From NCBI GenBank assembly GCA_947496705.1, contig CANMDW010000012.1, positions 1-64,000 of the forward strand: 64,000 nt of DNA, given 5' to 3'. The translations under genes were made by a program, and so were the position numbers. Numbering within the stretch: the first letter of the stretch is position 1; every line of letters starts with the position of its first letter. The notes beneath the pieces are model-generated. The model had not been told where the DNA came from, did not search any database, and saw nothing but the letters and a program-made list of their open reading frames with translations. This stretch comes from an uncultured Aquimarina sp. Lineage in GTDB: Bacteria; Bacteroidota; Bacteroidia; Flavobacteriales; Flavobacteriaceae. Positions 53,668 through 61,882 of the stretch are shown piece after piece.

Positions 53668-53789
53668 AGTATTCCTAGTATTTTGATTTCTAAAGTATCA
53701 AAATATTCTAATCTATAAACAAGATGTATGCCTTGTGGAAGCAGTTTGAAGTTAATTTTAATATGAAGCGCACAAAATTTGTTTTGGAA

Positions 53790-53941
53790 TTAACATTTCC
53801 CGGCAATTTCCTTCAGTCTTTTGTTGATATCTTTAAAGGCCTTTTTGGAAGGGTATTTTCTTTAAATAAATGAGAAATCGACTCTATATCTTCATTCGTA
53901 AATCCAAAATAAGATTTGATGTGTAGCTGAAATTCATTCAT
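53790..53941 (-). pseudogene. Remnant of a Crp/Fnr-family regulator N-terminus
   Basis: On the minus strand an ATG at 53941 opens 42 codons, ending at TGA 53813-53815. The first residues (MNEFQLHIKSYFGFTNEDIE, then SISHLFKENTL) look like the start of flavobacterial Crp/Fnr regulators. The frame then departs from the family and stops, and another frame continues for about 17 residues (KAFKDINKRLKEIAGKC) to a TAA at 53790-53792. No cNMP-binding or HTH domain remains. It lies in an otherwise gene-free 408-bp spacer (53668-54075); it is probably a decayed gene rather than a functional short one. Confidence 0.5.
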
Positions 53942-54075
53942 CCGTTTTTTCTGTATTTAAACTACGGTTTAAAAGTAAAAAAAATGTATTGAGAAACACA
54001 CTATAAACTAAAAAGTTTAATTTTTTGTAAAACAATAGCCTTGTAAATCAGTGTAAAATTTTAAGAAAGGAAATA

Positions 54076-54375
54076 CTAAAATCTACTTCTTCTTTTGCCA
54101 AAATAACCTCCTTTTATTTTTTCGCTGTAAGGTTTAACAGCTTTTACATTATCTTCTCCAGAAGTGATCGTATCATTTCGTTGTGTAGTGATAATTTGAT
54201 TATCAGCCTTTTCTATTGATTGTTCTGAGATAAGATTTTCAAGGTTTTTTTCAAAAGAATGTTTTTCTTTAACCAATACATTAATTTTTTCAATGTCACC
54301 ATTAGAAATTCTATACTTATCAAAGTTCTCTTTTCTTTCTTTTAATTCTAATTTTAATTCTAGCAAATTTTTCAA
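54076..54375 (-). CDS. Coiled-coil hypothetical protein
   Basis: The 99-residue frame starts at a TTG (54375); no ATG exists inside. The first half is a strong heptad-type helix rich in Leu, Glu and Lys (LLELKLELKERKENFDKY), then a disordered middle and a basic Gly/Arg-rich tail (GGYFGKRRSRF). It is divergent from the Roadblock pair. I cannot assign a function, and the unusual start leaves some doubt that it is a gene. Confidence 0.45.
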   Translation of the reverse strand: MKNLLELKLELKERKENFDKYRISNGDIEKINVLVKEKHSFEKNLENLISEQSIEKADNQIITTQRNDTITSGEDNVKAVKPYSEKIKGGYFGKRRSRF

Positions 54376-54516
54376 AACTATTTTTTTTTCGTTGGAAATT
54401 TAAAGATATCTAAAAATAAGAATATTCTGTCTAAGAAAATGTTAAAAAAGATAAACAATACTTAAATTAAATATAAAATGTATACTTTCGTTTTGATGAG
54501 AGTTTAGAGGGAACAC

Positions 54517-54566
54517 TAAATGTAACTAAAAAAGTATAGGGAAAAATAACTATTTAGTAACATTTA
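54517..54566 (+). promoter_or_regulatory. Inverted repeat in the leader of the Roadblock gene pair
   Basis: TAAATGTAACTAAA at 54517-54530 and TTTAGTAACATTTA at 54553-54566 pair with one central mismatch around 22 bases. A -7-like TACTTTCG stands upstream (54483-54490), so the repeat would be in the 5' leader, 12 bp before the ATG. It could be an RNA hairpin or a protein operator. Confidence 0.4.
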
Positions 54567-54578
54567 AAAACTTAAAAA

Positions 54579-54917
54579 ATGGTCTTACAAAGTCCCTTGA
54601 ACTTAGAAAAAGTGATTGAATTCACTGGTGCGCAAGCTGCAATGATTTTAGATTCTGAAGGTAATCTGATTGATTCTACAAACATTAGTTTCGAAGAAAA
54701 CATAGCTGCAATGACCGAAATGGCATTTACAATGTGCAAAGATCTATCTGAAGATCTCAACAATGGATGTTTAGAGCAATTAATGGCAAAAACCTCTGAA
54801 GGTTTCTTAATTGCCAACAAAATGAAATCTGAGCATATTATTGCTGCATTGTGTAAAGACCATTCAAAATTAGGTCTATTTCTTAAAAAAATGAATTCAT
54901 TAGAAACAACTGTTTAA
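54579..54917 (+). CDS. Roadblock/LC7-like protein 1
   Basis: The 112-residue protein follows the Roadblock/LC7 layout: an N-terminal helix (LEKVIEFTGA), strand and turn AAMILDSEGNLIDS, a long helix (EENIAAMTEMAFTMCKDL), two strands (GFLIANKMKSEHIIAALC) and a last helix (HSKLGLFLKKM). The class includes MglB, which regulates the small GTPase MglA, and LAMTOR/dynein light chains. The second Roadblock-like gene follows after 20 bp, but no small GTPase gene is near. The match is by pattern, not by search. Confidence 0.65.
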   Translation: MVLQSPLNLEKVIEFTGAQAAMILDSEGNLIDSTNISFEENIAAMTEMAFTMCKDLSEDLNNGCLEQLMAKTSEGFLIANKMKSEHIIAALCKDHSKLGLFLKKMNSLETTV

Positions 54918-54937
54918 CCTTTAATCAATTACTCATT

Positions 54938-55312
54938 ATGTCAGATTTTTTAAATCAATTTATCGAGGATATAAAAACCAATGTGCCTGGTTACATAGCA
55001 GTCTCAGTTACCGAGGTGGCTACAGGCGTTTGTTATATTTCTCATTCAGACAATCCGGATTTTGACCCTGAAATAGCTTCTGCATATAATCTGGAAGTAG
55101 CAAAAGCGAAACAAAGTGCAATAAAAGCATTAGGCTTAGAGGCAAAGATCCAGGATATTTTGATAACTCTTACAGATCAAATCCATATTATTGACCTTTC
55201 AGAAAATGGCGAATATTTTATTTATCTGGCTGTAGATACTGAAAAAGCCAATTTAGGTATGACCAGAGCGCTTTTGAAAAAGTATAAGAAAGAAGTGGTC
55301 ATACAACTATAA
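54938..55312 (+). CDS. Roadblock/LC7-like protein 2
   Basis: The 124-residue protein has the same alpha/beta order as its neighbour: helix (FLNQFIEDIKTNVPG), strand (YIAVSVTEVATGVCYISHS), a long helix with Ala-rich face (PEIASAYNLEVAKAKQSAIKAL, key residues A-x-x-x-A-K-x-K-x-S-A), strands (ILITLTDQIHIIDL, EYFIYLAVD) and a final helix (NLGMTRALLKKY). The two are in one transcript and may form a heterodimer, as Roadblock proteins often do. Partner and role are unknown. Confidence 0.6.
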   Translation: MSDFLNQFIEDIKTNVPGYIAVSVTEVATGVCYISHSDNPDFDPEIASAYNLEVAKAKQSAIKALGLEAKIQDILITLTDQIHIIDLSENGEYFIYLAVDTEKANLGMTRALLKKYKKEVVIQL

Positions 55313-55343
55313 TGTTCTTTAATTTCTGATTACGCAACTAACT

Positions 55344-55506
55344 AGTGCCTGGTCGGAAATAGGCGGTTTTTATAATTTGAATTATTTTTGATGGGATTTT
55401 ACTTTTCTTTTTTGATGCAGATGCCTTAGCATCAGGCGATAAAAAACAAATAAAAATAGCACAAAAAGAAACAAATTTAATAGTGATATATTTCCAACCA
55501 GACACT
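55344..55506. mobile_element. 163-bp MITE-like element
   Basis: The ends AGTGCCTGGTCGGAAATA (55344-55361) and TATTTCCAACCAGACACT (55489-55506) are inverted repeats with 16 of 18 matches. The interior has a small stem TGATGC...GCATCA near 55418-55439 and no ORF. No clear target duplication is seen. The same end sequence occurs alone at 7518-7535. The 350-bp spacer (55313-55662) also holds the palindrome at 55616-55649 and nothing else. Confidence 0.6.
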
Positions 55507-55615
55507 CACTATACCCTTATGTTTATGTCGCAGTTTTAATTCTTTTTAGCAAATGGAGAAAAAGCAGTTTAAGATAAAAATATCGGACAAACCAATACGT
55601 AAAAAATTACCTTGT

Positions 55616-55649
55616 TAGGCCTGAAAGATTTTAAAATCTTTCAGGCCTA
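55616..55649. terminator. Perfect 34-bp palindrome
   Basis: TAGGCCTGAAAGATTTT is followed directly by its exact complement. It stands 13 bp after the stop of the leftward GyrI-like gene and may terminate it. The related element at 10163-10195 has the same design. Confidence 0.6.
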
Positions 55650-55662
55650 TTTATTGAACTAT

Positions 55663-56121
55663 CTAGCTTATTGCTACAAAAATATCCACTTCGGCATCAA
55701 CTGGATTTTGGGCTTCTTCTCCATATACTTCAAAATCGGTTGTGTAGGTTCTGTCTAAGTCTGTTTCCCATATATTTATCCATTGATCATAAACGACTCC
55801 TTTGGTTAAATTACCTTTGGCTGTAAATCGAGAGTAGGTACTAGAGTCAACCCTTACACCAGCCATTCCGTCAGGAATTACATCCAGGTTTTCTACTCTG
55901 CAACCCAGGATTGTAGTGTATCCTTCTGTATGGTCACTTTCATAATCTGTATATAAGGCATAGATCGAATCTTCAATTCTATTAGGAATCTTGTAGAGTA
56001 TATTTTCAGATATAAAGGTATCCCATAATGCAGGGATATCTTTAGCAAATTGTTCATTTTTCTTGGTAGTTCGCACAGAAATCCCAACCACCCAGAAAGG
56101 TTCGAGTTTTGTTTTAATCAT
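55663..56121 (-). CDS. Stand-alone GyrI-like (SOUL/Rob effector) domain protein
   Basis: The 152-residue protein is one GyrI-like domain without an HTH: FWVVGISVRTTKKNEQ at the start, IPALWDTFISENIL in the helix, IYALYTDYESDHTEGYTTILG and YSRFTAKGNL, then VYDQWINIWE and YTTDFEVYG near the end. This is the AraC_E_bind/GyrI fold that binds hydrophobic or cationic molecules; stand-alone members can act as ligand-binding or hydrolytic proteins. Ligand unknown. Monocistronic. Confidence 0.85.
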   Translation of the reverse strand: MIKTKLEPFWVVGISVRTTKKNEQFAKDIPALWDTFISENILYKIPNRIEDSIYALYTDYESDHTEGYTTILGCRVENLDVIPDGMAGVRVDSSTYSRFTAKGNLTKGVVYDQWINIWETDLDRTYTTDFEVYGEEAQNPVDAEVDIFVAIS

Positions 56122-56241
56122 GATTTTTAAGTGTTAAAATTCATACTGTAACAAAACTAAATACAGATAGTGACAGCAGTATGTCAGGAGTGATTTGTTG
56201 TTTTGAAACTATTTTTTCAATAATAAAAACCTGTCTGGTTT

Positions 56242-57435
56242 TTAAATAAACTCTAGTTTTCCAAAACCTGTATTCAAAATTTTCTGATCATCCACCTCCA
56301 GCCAGCTATTTAGTATAGTTGCATATACACTTCTGAAGTCTATTGTGTATTTAATATCACCGTTATCATCGAGATCTGAAAGATTTGGTAATTCGTTATA
56401 AATACCTGCTTTTTTCAGAGAACCACCAATAACTACGACATTATTGGCTGCACCATGATCGGTGCCCCGGCTTCCGTTTTGCTTTACCCGGCGACCAAAT
56501 TCAGAAAAGGTAAGGATCAAAGTATCTTTAAACCGGTCATTTTTCTTTAAATCCTTTACCAAAGCACCAACAGATTCTGAGTAGACCCTGAGTAATCGAT
56601 CCTGACTGTTCAATTGATTTACATGACTGTCAAAACCTCCCAGAGAGCTATAATAAACCCTAGTTTTTAAGCCTGAGATAATAAAATCGGCAATTGTCTT
56701 CAGATTTCTGGCAAATGGGTTTTGAGGATATTCGGTGGTGGTTTTATAAATTTTTGATGTTTCGTAAATATAAGAGGCCGAAGAATAAGTTTCGAGCATC
56801 GTTTTATAAAGATATCCCTGGTTATCTTCATCCAACATCTCTTTTTTGGTATTGGCAATAATACCTTTAAAGAACGGTTCCCGGGTAGTTTTATACAATT
56901 GATTAGGATTGGAAACCGCGATTCCGTTCATTGTCTTTCCTTTTAAGGCTAGGGAAAGAGCGTTATCAACCTCAATAGCCTGATACGGATACTGGCAATT
57001 GGTATCGAGATACCGGCCTACCCAGCCTGAATGTAAATATTGGTTTGTATCACTTGCCGTTTGCCAGATATCTGTACTTCTGAAATGCGATCTGTTGGGA
57101 TTAGGATACCCTACATTATTAATGATAGATACTTCTCCCAAATCATAAAGTGCTGCAATGGCTTTCAGGTTATCGTTAAAAGCCAGATCATTTGTTATGG
57201 TAAGGGTTTGTGCTTCTTTTTTTGCAATAGAAGGCCTCAAACTGTGATAGATATCATTACTAATCGGGATCATGCTGTTTAATCCGTCATTTCCCCCCGA
57301 AAGTTGGATAATAATAACATTTCTATATCCTGATAGTTGTTCCGGGCTTAGAAATTCCATTCCCTTTAAAAAAGAAGGAATCAGTGCCATTCCTGAAGCA
57401 AAAACCGATTGTTTTAAAAAATCTCTTCGTTCCAT
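56242..57435 (-). CDS. DUF1501 protein (exported sulfatase-fold)
   Basis: The 397-residue protein begins with MERRDFLKQSVFASGMAL, a Tat-like signal. The DUF1501 blocks are in place: NVIIIQLSGGNDGLNSMIP, RSHFRSTDIWQTAS, SGWVGRYLD, FDSHVNQL, LTFSEFGRRVKQNGSRGTDH followed by GAAN. The fold is related to alkaline phosphatase/sulfatase but the activity is unknown. It starts 13 bp after the DUF1800 gene, and the pair is a well-known conserved unit in Bacteroidota and Planctomycetota. Confidence 0.92.
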   Translation of the reverse strand: MERRDFLKQSVFASGMALIPSFLKGMEFLSPEQLSGYRNVIIIQLSGGNDGLNSMIPISNDIYHSLRPSIAKKEAQTLTITNDLAFNDNLKAIAALYDLGEVSIINNVGYPNPNRSHFRSTDIWQTASDTNQYLHSGWVGRYLDTNCQYPYQAIEVDNALSLALKGKTMNGIAVSNPNQLYKTTREPFFKGIIANTKKEMLDEDNQGYLYKTMLETYSSASYIYETSKIYKTTTEYPQNPFARNLKTIADFIISGLKTRVYYSSLGGFDSHVNQLNSQDRLLRVYSESVGALVKDLKKNDRFKDTLILTFSEFGRRVKQNGSRGTDHGAANNVVVIGGSLKKAGIYNELPNLSDLDDNGDIKYTIDFRSVYATILNSWLEVDDQKILNTGFGKLEFI

Positions 57436-57448
57436 ATCTGTTAAGGTT

Positions 57449-58846
57449 TTAACAAAGTTGATACTCGGGTAAGCTCAATAATTCAATGATGAGGTTCTTT
57501 ATGTTGGTAGCATCAAGTTGCGATACCAGTTTTTTAGCGGCTTCAGAAAGTTGGGGCTGTAACACAAAGTCTGTTAGTTCTGTTTTATCTTTTTGGTCCA
57601 GGGTAGACAGAAAAGCATTCCAATTAGGCGTGGCCTTTACTTTCTTTTGAAGCTTTGATTTCATCTTTGTATAGATTTGTTGTCGTATGATCATATTTTC
57701 AGGTATATCACCCTTGTCATGCCATTCGATAACACCGCTGTTTAATGTTAATGAGGCTAATTTTAATCGAAGCATTAATGTCGAATTGTCAATCCAGGTT
57801 TTTCCGCCAGGCCAACCAGCTACATTGGGAGGAAAGAACAGCATTTGATTTAATTTTTTCTGCAAGTAGAGAAGGACTTTTGGATCTTCATATTTAATAT
57901 GAAATGGCCGGCTAAGTCCCACCATCAATTCGATAGGGGATTTGATCTTGGTTCCGATATTTTTGGGATCATAAAACCAATCACTGCCTAGCATCATTCT
58001 TAGTAGTGTTTCCAAATTGTAATTGGCATCATAAAAAGCTGTAGCAAGTTTTTCAACATGATGTTGATCTATAGTTTCATTCACAAAATAGGCATACAAC
58101 TTTTCAGTAAGGTATCTTGCTGTTTGTTTTTCTTCCAGGAGGATTTTGATAATATCTTCTCCGATAAAATTTCCGGTGTTGCCCAAAAATGTTTTAACAC
58201 CATAATCGTGGTGATTTTTTCTGAAGACAAACGCACCACCTTTGCTAAAATTCCAACCTGTAAAGGCTCTTGCTGCTTCTTTGATATCGGTTTCGGTATA
58301 TACGTTATCCCTGCCAAGTGTGAAAAGCTCCATCACTTCGCGGGCAAAATTCTCATTAGGATGGTCTTTTCGGTTTTGACGATTATTGAGAAAGAGTAAC
58401 ATGGCGGGTGATTTGGATACCTCCATCAACATATCTCCAAAATTTCCTAAAGCATGTTTTCTAATGACATTATTGAGGTGTAAGCATGCTCTGGGGGTTT
58501 TTAAACGAACCGAAAAATGATTGTGAAAAAATAAAGTCATTTTTTCACGCAAGGTTTGTTTGGTATCTATGAGTTGTTTGAACCAAAGAGTATTCAGTTC
58601 TGACATTTTTTCTTTTCGCAGTTTTTGCAATTGCTTTCGCTCTTCCCGCGAAAGGTCTTTCGGGTTTTTTAATAGCATGCCAAAATCCATCTGTAAAGGA
58701 GAACTTTGCTTGCTTTCTGAAAATAATTGATCAATGATTTGATTTTTAGAGCTTTTCCTAACGGTTTTCAGCATTGCAGAAGATATGCCAAAACCTGTTC
58801 GCCAATAGAGATGTTGTATCTGTTTGTCTGATAAAGAAGTCACCAT
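57449..58846 (-). CDS. DUF1800 protein
   Basis: The ATG at 58846 (MVTSLSDKQIQHLYWRTGFG) is preferred to an upstream GTG and gives 465 residues. The family blocks LYWRTGFG, ENFAREVMELFTLG, EAARAFTGWNF and NVAGWPGGKTWIDNS are present. No signal peptide is seen. Function unknown; it is always linked to DUF1501, and proposals include envelope or secretion roles. It leads the two-gene operon. Confidence 0.92.
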   Translation of the reverse strand: MVTSLSDKQIQHLYWRTGFGISSAMLKTVRKSSKNQIIDQLFSESKQSSPLQMDFGMLLKNPKDLSREERKQLQKLRKEKMSELNTLWFKQLIDTKQTLREKMTLFFHNHFSVRLKTPRACLHLNNVIRKHALGNFGDMLMEVSKSPAMLLFLNNRQNRKDHPNENFAREVMELFTLGRDNVYTETDIKEAARAFTGWNFSKGGAFVFRKNHHDYGVKTFLGNTGNFIGEDIIKILLEEKQTARYLTEKLYAYFVNETIDQHHVEKLATAFYDANYNLETLLRMMLGSDWFYDPKNIGTKIKSPIELMVGLSRPFHIKYEDPKVLLYLQKKLNQMLFFPPNVAGWPGGKTWIDNSTLMLRLKLASLTLNSGVIEWHDKGDIPENMIIRQQIYTKMKSKLQKKVKATPNWNAFLSTLDQKDKTELTDFVLQPQLSEAAKKLVSQLDATNIKNLIIELLSLPEYQLC

Positions 58847-58903
58847 AATCACAGGGTTTATGTTTTTAGACTATGATCATTGGGAAAGGTTTAATCTAAA
58901 GAA

Positions 58904-58955
58904 TTCCTCGAGGCTTTTCTACCGATCCAGGCTCTGCCTCAGGTAGGGGAAACTT
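58904..58955. repeat. Short palindromic intergenic repeat
   Basis: CCTCGAGGC, then CTACC and GGTAG around a short loop, then GGGGAAACTTA. The same order of pieces is at 6181-6235, and GGGGAAACTTA recurs at 8293-8303. It lies between the VOC gene stop and the DUF1800 start, both leftward. Confidence 0.4.
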
Positions 58956-58979
58956 AAAGATTGAGTTTAAAATAGTATG

Positions 58980-59375
58980 CTATTGGCCTTTAACTTCAAT
59001 CAAATCCCACTTGTTGCCGTATAGATCTTCAAAAACGACTACAGTACCGTAGATTTCTTCTCGGGGATCTTCAAGAAACGATACTCCTTTAGATTTCATA
59101 TCGTTATAATCCCTCCAGAAATTATCGGTGTGCAAAAAAAGGAAGACTCTGCCACCGGCTTGATTACCAACAGCTTTTTTTTGTTCTGTGTTTGCTGCTT
59201 TGGCCAAAAGAATACAGCTTTCGGTAGTATTGGATGGAGCAATAAGTACCCAGCGTTTTGTGTCATCAAGTTTGGTGTCTTCAATGAGTTTAAAATTCAA
59301 TATTGAGACATAAAACATAATGGCTTTGTCATAATCATCGACTACAAGAGTAAACGCTCCTATTTTGCGTTGCAT
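58980..59375 (-). CDS. VOC (glyoxalase/dioxygenase superfamily) protein
   Basis: The 131-residue protein has two beta-alpha-beta-beta-beta units: IGAFTLVVDDYDKAIMFYVSI, cut here to its VVDDYDKAIMFY core, and RVFLFLHTDNFWRDYNDMKS in the second. VVFEDLYGNKWDLIE is the usual end, with the metal-ligand Glu-type residue. Members bind a metal and act on diverse small molecules, including antibiotic resistance in some. The substrate is not known. It is 5 bp before coaD in the direction of transcription, so co-transcription is likely. Confidence 0.88.
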   Translation of the reverse strand: MQRKIGAFTLVVDDYDKAIMFYVSILNFKLIEDTKLDDTKRWVLIAPSNTTESCILLAKAANTEQKKAVGNQAGGRVFLFLHTDNFWRDYNDMKSKGVSFLEDPREEIYGTVVVFEDLYGNKWDLIEVKGQ

Positions 59376-59380
59376 AGGTA

Positions 59381-59842
59381 CTATTTATTCAATATTTTTA
59401 CCGTATCAGGTACCAATCCGGTAACATCACCACCATGACGTATCACATCCCGCACGATCGAAGAAGAGATATAACTCTTACCTGAAGAGGTCAATAAGAA
59501 AACCGTTTCGATCTCAGACATTTTTCGGTTGGTGTGTGCGATAGCCTTTTCAAACTCAAAATCTGCAGGATTTCTTAAGCCTCTTAAAATAAAACTGGCC
59601 TGTTGTTTCTTGCAAAAATCTACTGTAAGGCCTTTGTATGTCATCACCTTGATCTTTGGCTCGTCTTTAAATGCTTCTTTGATAAAGTGTGTTCGCTCTT
59701 CAAGAGGGAACATATATTTTTTTTCGGCATTGATCCCGATGGCAATAATGATTTCGTCAAAGAGGGTTAATCCTCTTTCGATAATATCATAATGCCCTAA
59801 AGTAATAGGGTCAAATGATCCCGGAAAAACAGCTCTTCTCAT
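59381..59842 (-). CDS. coaD: Phosphopantetheine adenylyltransferase
   Basis: The 153-residue nucleotidyltransferase makes dephospho-CoA from 4'-phosphopantetheine and ATP. The T/HxGH motif is seen as PGSFDPITLGHYDII (His17). RGLRNPADFEFE and SSSIVRDVIRHGGDV close the active site. The hexameric family size is normal. Its stop is 5 bp from the VOC gene start. Confidence 0.97.
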   Translation of the reverse strand: MRRAVFPGSFDPITLGHYDIIERGLTLFDEIIIAIGINAEKKYMFPLEERTHFIKEAFKDEPKIKVMTYKGLTVDFCKKQQASFILRGLRNPADFEFEKAIAHTNRKMSEIETVFLLTSSGKSYISSSIVRDVIRHGGDVTGLVPDTVKILNK

Positions 59843-60070
59843 GGGTGATTTTGATTGGTGTGATTACAAATATAATTCAAATTATGATTATAAATAATAG
59901 GATTAATTAGGATCTTAGATTTTAGATGAGTCGGTAGCTGTTTTTGTAAGGCCAATAATTAAGCCAGAGGGGGTTCTTAGCCCGGTCAGTTGGGATTTTT
60001 GTTCAGTTAGCAGGGTTCTTTATTGAATCAGTAGTGTATTTTACCCTACCTGGGAGTTATTTCTATTATG

Positions 60071-61048
60071 TCAGTAAGCCATACATTCTTCAATCGTATT
60101 GGTCAAAAGTTCTTTAAGGCTAATCCCGGCTGCTATTACCTGTTGAGGTAAAATACTAGCTTCGCTAAATCCGGGATTGGTGTTCATCTCTATAAAATGT
60201 GGTTCCCCGTTATGAAAGATGAATTCACTACGCGAAAAGCCTCTCATCTTTAGTATTTGATATATTTTCAATGCCAGGTCTTTCACTTTTTTAGTGTCTT
60301 CTTCAGACAAACGTGCCGGAGTTATTTCCTGCGATTTACCAAGATATTTGGCTTCATAATCAAAAAACTCATTTTCAGATATGATCTCAGTGATCGGCAA
60401 TACGATATCTTTTCCTTTATAGGTAATCACCCCCACAGATACTTCGGTTCCACTTAAAAAAGACTCGATAATAATCTCATCATCTTCTTTATAAGCCGTA
60501 TCGATGGCTGGCAAGAGTTCTATTTCAGTTTTTACTTTAGATACACCATAGCTGCTACCTGCTTTGTTTGCTTTTACAAAACAGGGTAGGCCCACCGTAT
60601 CCAAAATTGCCCTGGGATCTATGTTATCTCCTTTATTTAAAAAATAATTGGTGGCAGCTGGGATTCCGTAAGGTTGTAACACACTAATACAATCACGTTT
60701 ATTAAAAGTAAGTGCTGCCTGGTAAAAATCACAGGCTGTTTGCGGGATTCCGATCAGCTCAAAATATGCCTGAAGCAGACCATCTTCACCCGGGGTGCCG
60801 TGAACAATATTAAAAGCTGCATCAAAAATGATCTTGGTGCCATTTAATAGCAGTGAAAAATCGTTTTTATCAATTGGATATTTTTGATCCTTGTCATCAA
60901 CATAAAACCAACCATTTTTGGTGATATGAATGCGAAAAGGATGATACAGATCCTTATCCAGGTGTTTGTAGACTACGTTTCCGCTCAGGATAGAAATCTC
61001 AAACTCGCTGGAATATCCCCCCATTAGTATGGCAATATTTTTTTTCAT
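60071..61048 (-). CDS. ddl: D-alanine--D-alanine ligase
   Basis: The 325-residue ATP-grasp ligase forms D-Ala-D-Ala for peptidoglycan. The N-terminus IAILMGGYSSEFEISILSG is the family start (key residues G-G-x-S-x-E-x-x-I-S). The ATP-grasp loop KANKAGSSYGVSKV and the Mg ligands in FIEMNTNPGFSEAS are intact. It is divergent from the PASTA gene and upstream of coaD with 228 bp between them; nothing was seen in that spacer. The ddl-PASTA-rluA-coaD neighbourhood is conserved in Flavobacteriia. Confidence 0.97.
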   Translation of the reverse strand: MKKNIAILMGGYSSEFEISILSGNVVYKHLDKDLYHPFRIHITKNGWFYVDDKDQKYPIDKNDFSLLLNGTKIIFDAAFNIVHGTPGEDGLLQAYFELIGIPQTACDFYQAALTFNKRDCISVLQPYGIPAATNYFLNKGDNIDPRAILDTVGLPCFVKANKAGSSYGVSKVKTEIELLPAIDTAYKEDDEIIIESFLSGTEVSVGVITYKGKDIVLPITEIISENEFFDYEAKYLGKSQEITPARLSEEDTKKVKDLALKIYQILKMRGFSRSEFIFHNGEPHFIEMNTNPGFSEASILPQQVIAAGISLKELLTNTIEECMAY

Positions 61049-61274
61049 TGGCAGACTTTTGCAAACAAAAATATCATTTATCCTATAAGAAAAGCTTAAA
61101 ACTTTCCGTTTTTATATATTTGTCCAAATTATTGAATGACTTCTATAAGTCATAACGATTAATTCTGATCATCGGGGATCAAATAATTATTGCTGATTTT
61201 TTCGCACAGAGAAACAAACCTGTATAACAGGTATTCGCCAGGCGGATTTTAGTATTAAAAACAAGTGTTATAAG

Positions 61275-61871
61275 ATGAATGCATTTATAAAATTCTTCAA
61301 AGACCTTTTTAAGTTTATTTACAGTAAAATATTCTTGATCCAACTAGTTATAGCGATCGCGATGCTTGCGATTCTTTCTTATGTGGCACTAGAATGGTTA
61401 GAAAGTACGACAAATCATCATCAGCGTATTGTAGTGCCTAGTTTAAGCAAAAAGACACTGGATGAGATTGCAAAAATCCTTGAAGAAAGAGACTTACAGT
61501 ATGAAGTTCAGGATTCGGCAAATTTTAATCCTGATTATCCAAGGTTCTCTGTATTAGAACAAAACCCTGCTGCGGGCAGTGAAGTAAAAGAAAACAGGAA
61601 GATATATGTTACATTGAACCCATCGGGCTATCGTAAGATAGAGGTTCCCGATGTGGTGCAAAATACAAGAAGGCAGGCCGAACCAAAATTGATCGCTCTG
61701 GGATTTAAAATTGGCTCGGTCACCTATAAGCCAAATATTGCCAGAGACATGGTGCTCGAAATAAGGCATCATGGAAAACGACTGCAACCCGGTACTAAAC
61801 TTATGAAAACCTCGACAATAGATTTGGTGCTTGGGGACGGAACAAGAGGAACGATAAATCTTTCCAATTAA
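61275..61871 (+). CDS. PASTA-domain membrane protein
   Basis: The 198-residue protein has one N-terminal span (about 19-40: IFLIQLVIAIAMLAILSYVAL) and two PASTA domains (about 52-114 and 121-190: VPSLSKKTLDEIAKILEERD and VPDVVQNTRRQAEPKLIALG). In other bacteria PASTA domains bind peptidoglycan fragments or beta-lactams and are on Ser/Thr kinases or PBPs; here there is no kinase. It is divergent from ddl and 11 bp before rluA-type gene, which suggests a link with wall synthesis. Confidence 0.9.
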   Translation: MNAFIKFFKDLFKFIYSKIFLIQLVIAIAMLAILSYVALEWLESTTNHHQRIVVPSLSKKTLDEIAKILEERDLQYEVQDSANFNPDYPRFSVLEQNPAAGSEVKENRKIYVTLNPSGYRKIEVPDVVQNTRRQAEPKLIALGFKIGSVTYKPNIARDMVLEIRHHGKRLQPGTKLMKTSTIDLVLGDGTRGTINLSN

Positions 61872-61882
61872 AATATTTTATT

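Noticed and set aside
54076..55312. Complete MglA/MglB-type or toxin-antitoxin system
   Set aside because: No GTPase, nuclease or antitoxin-like gene is next to the Roadblock-like pair; only a coiled-coil ORF with a weak start lies upstream.
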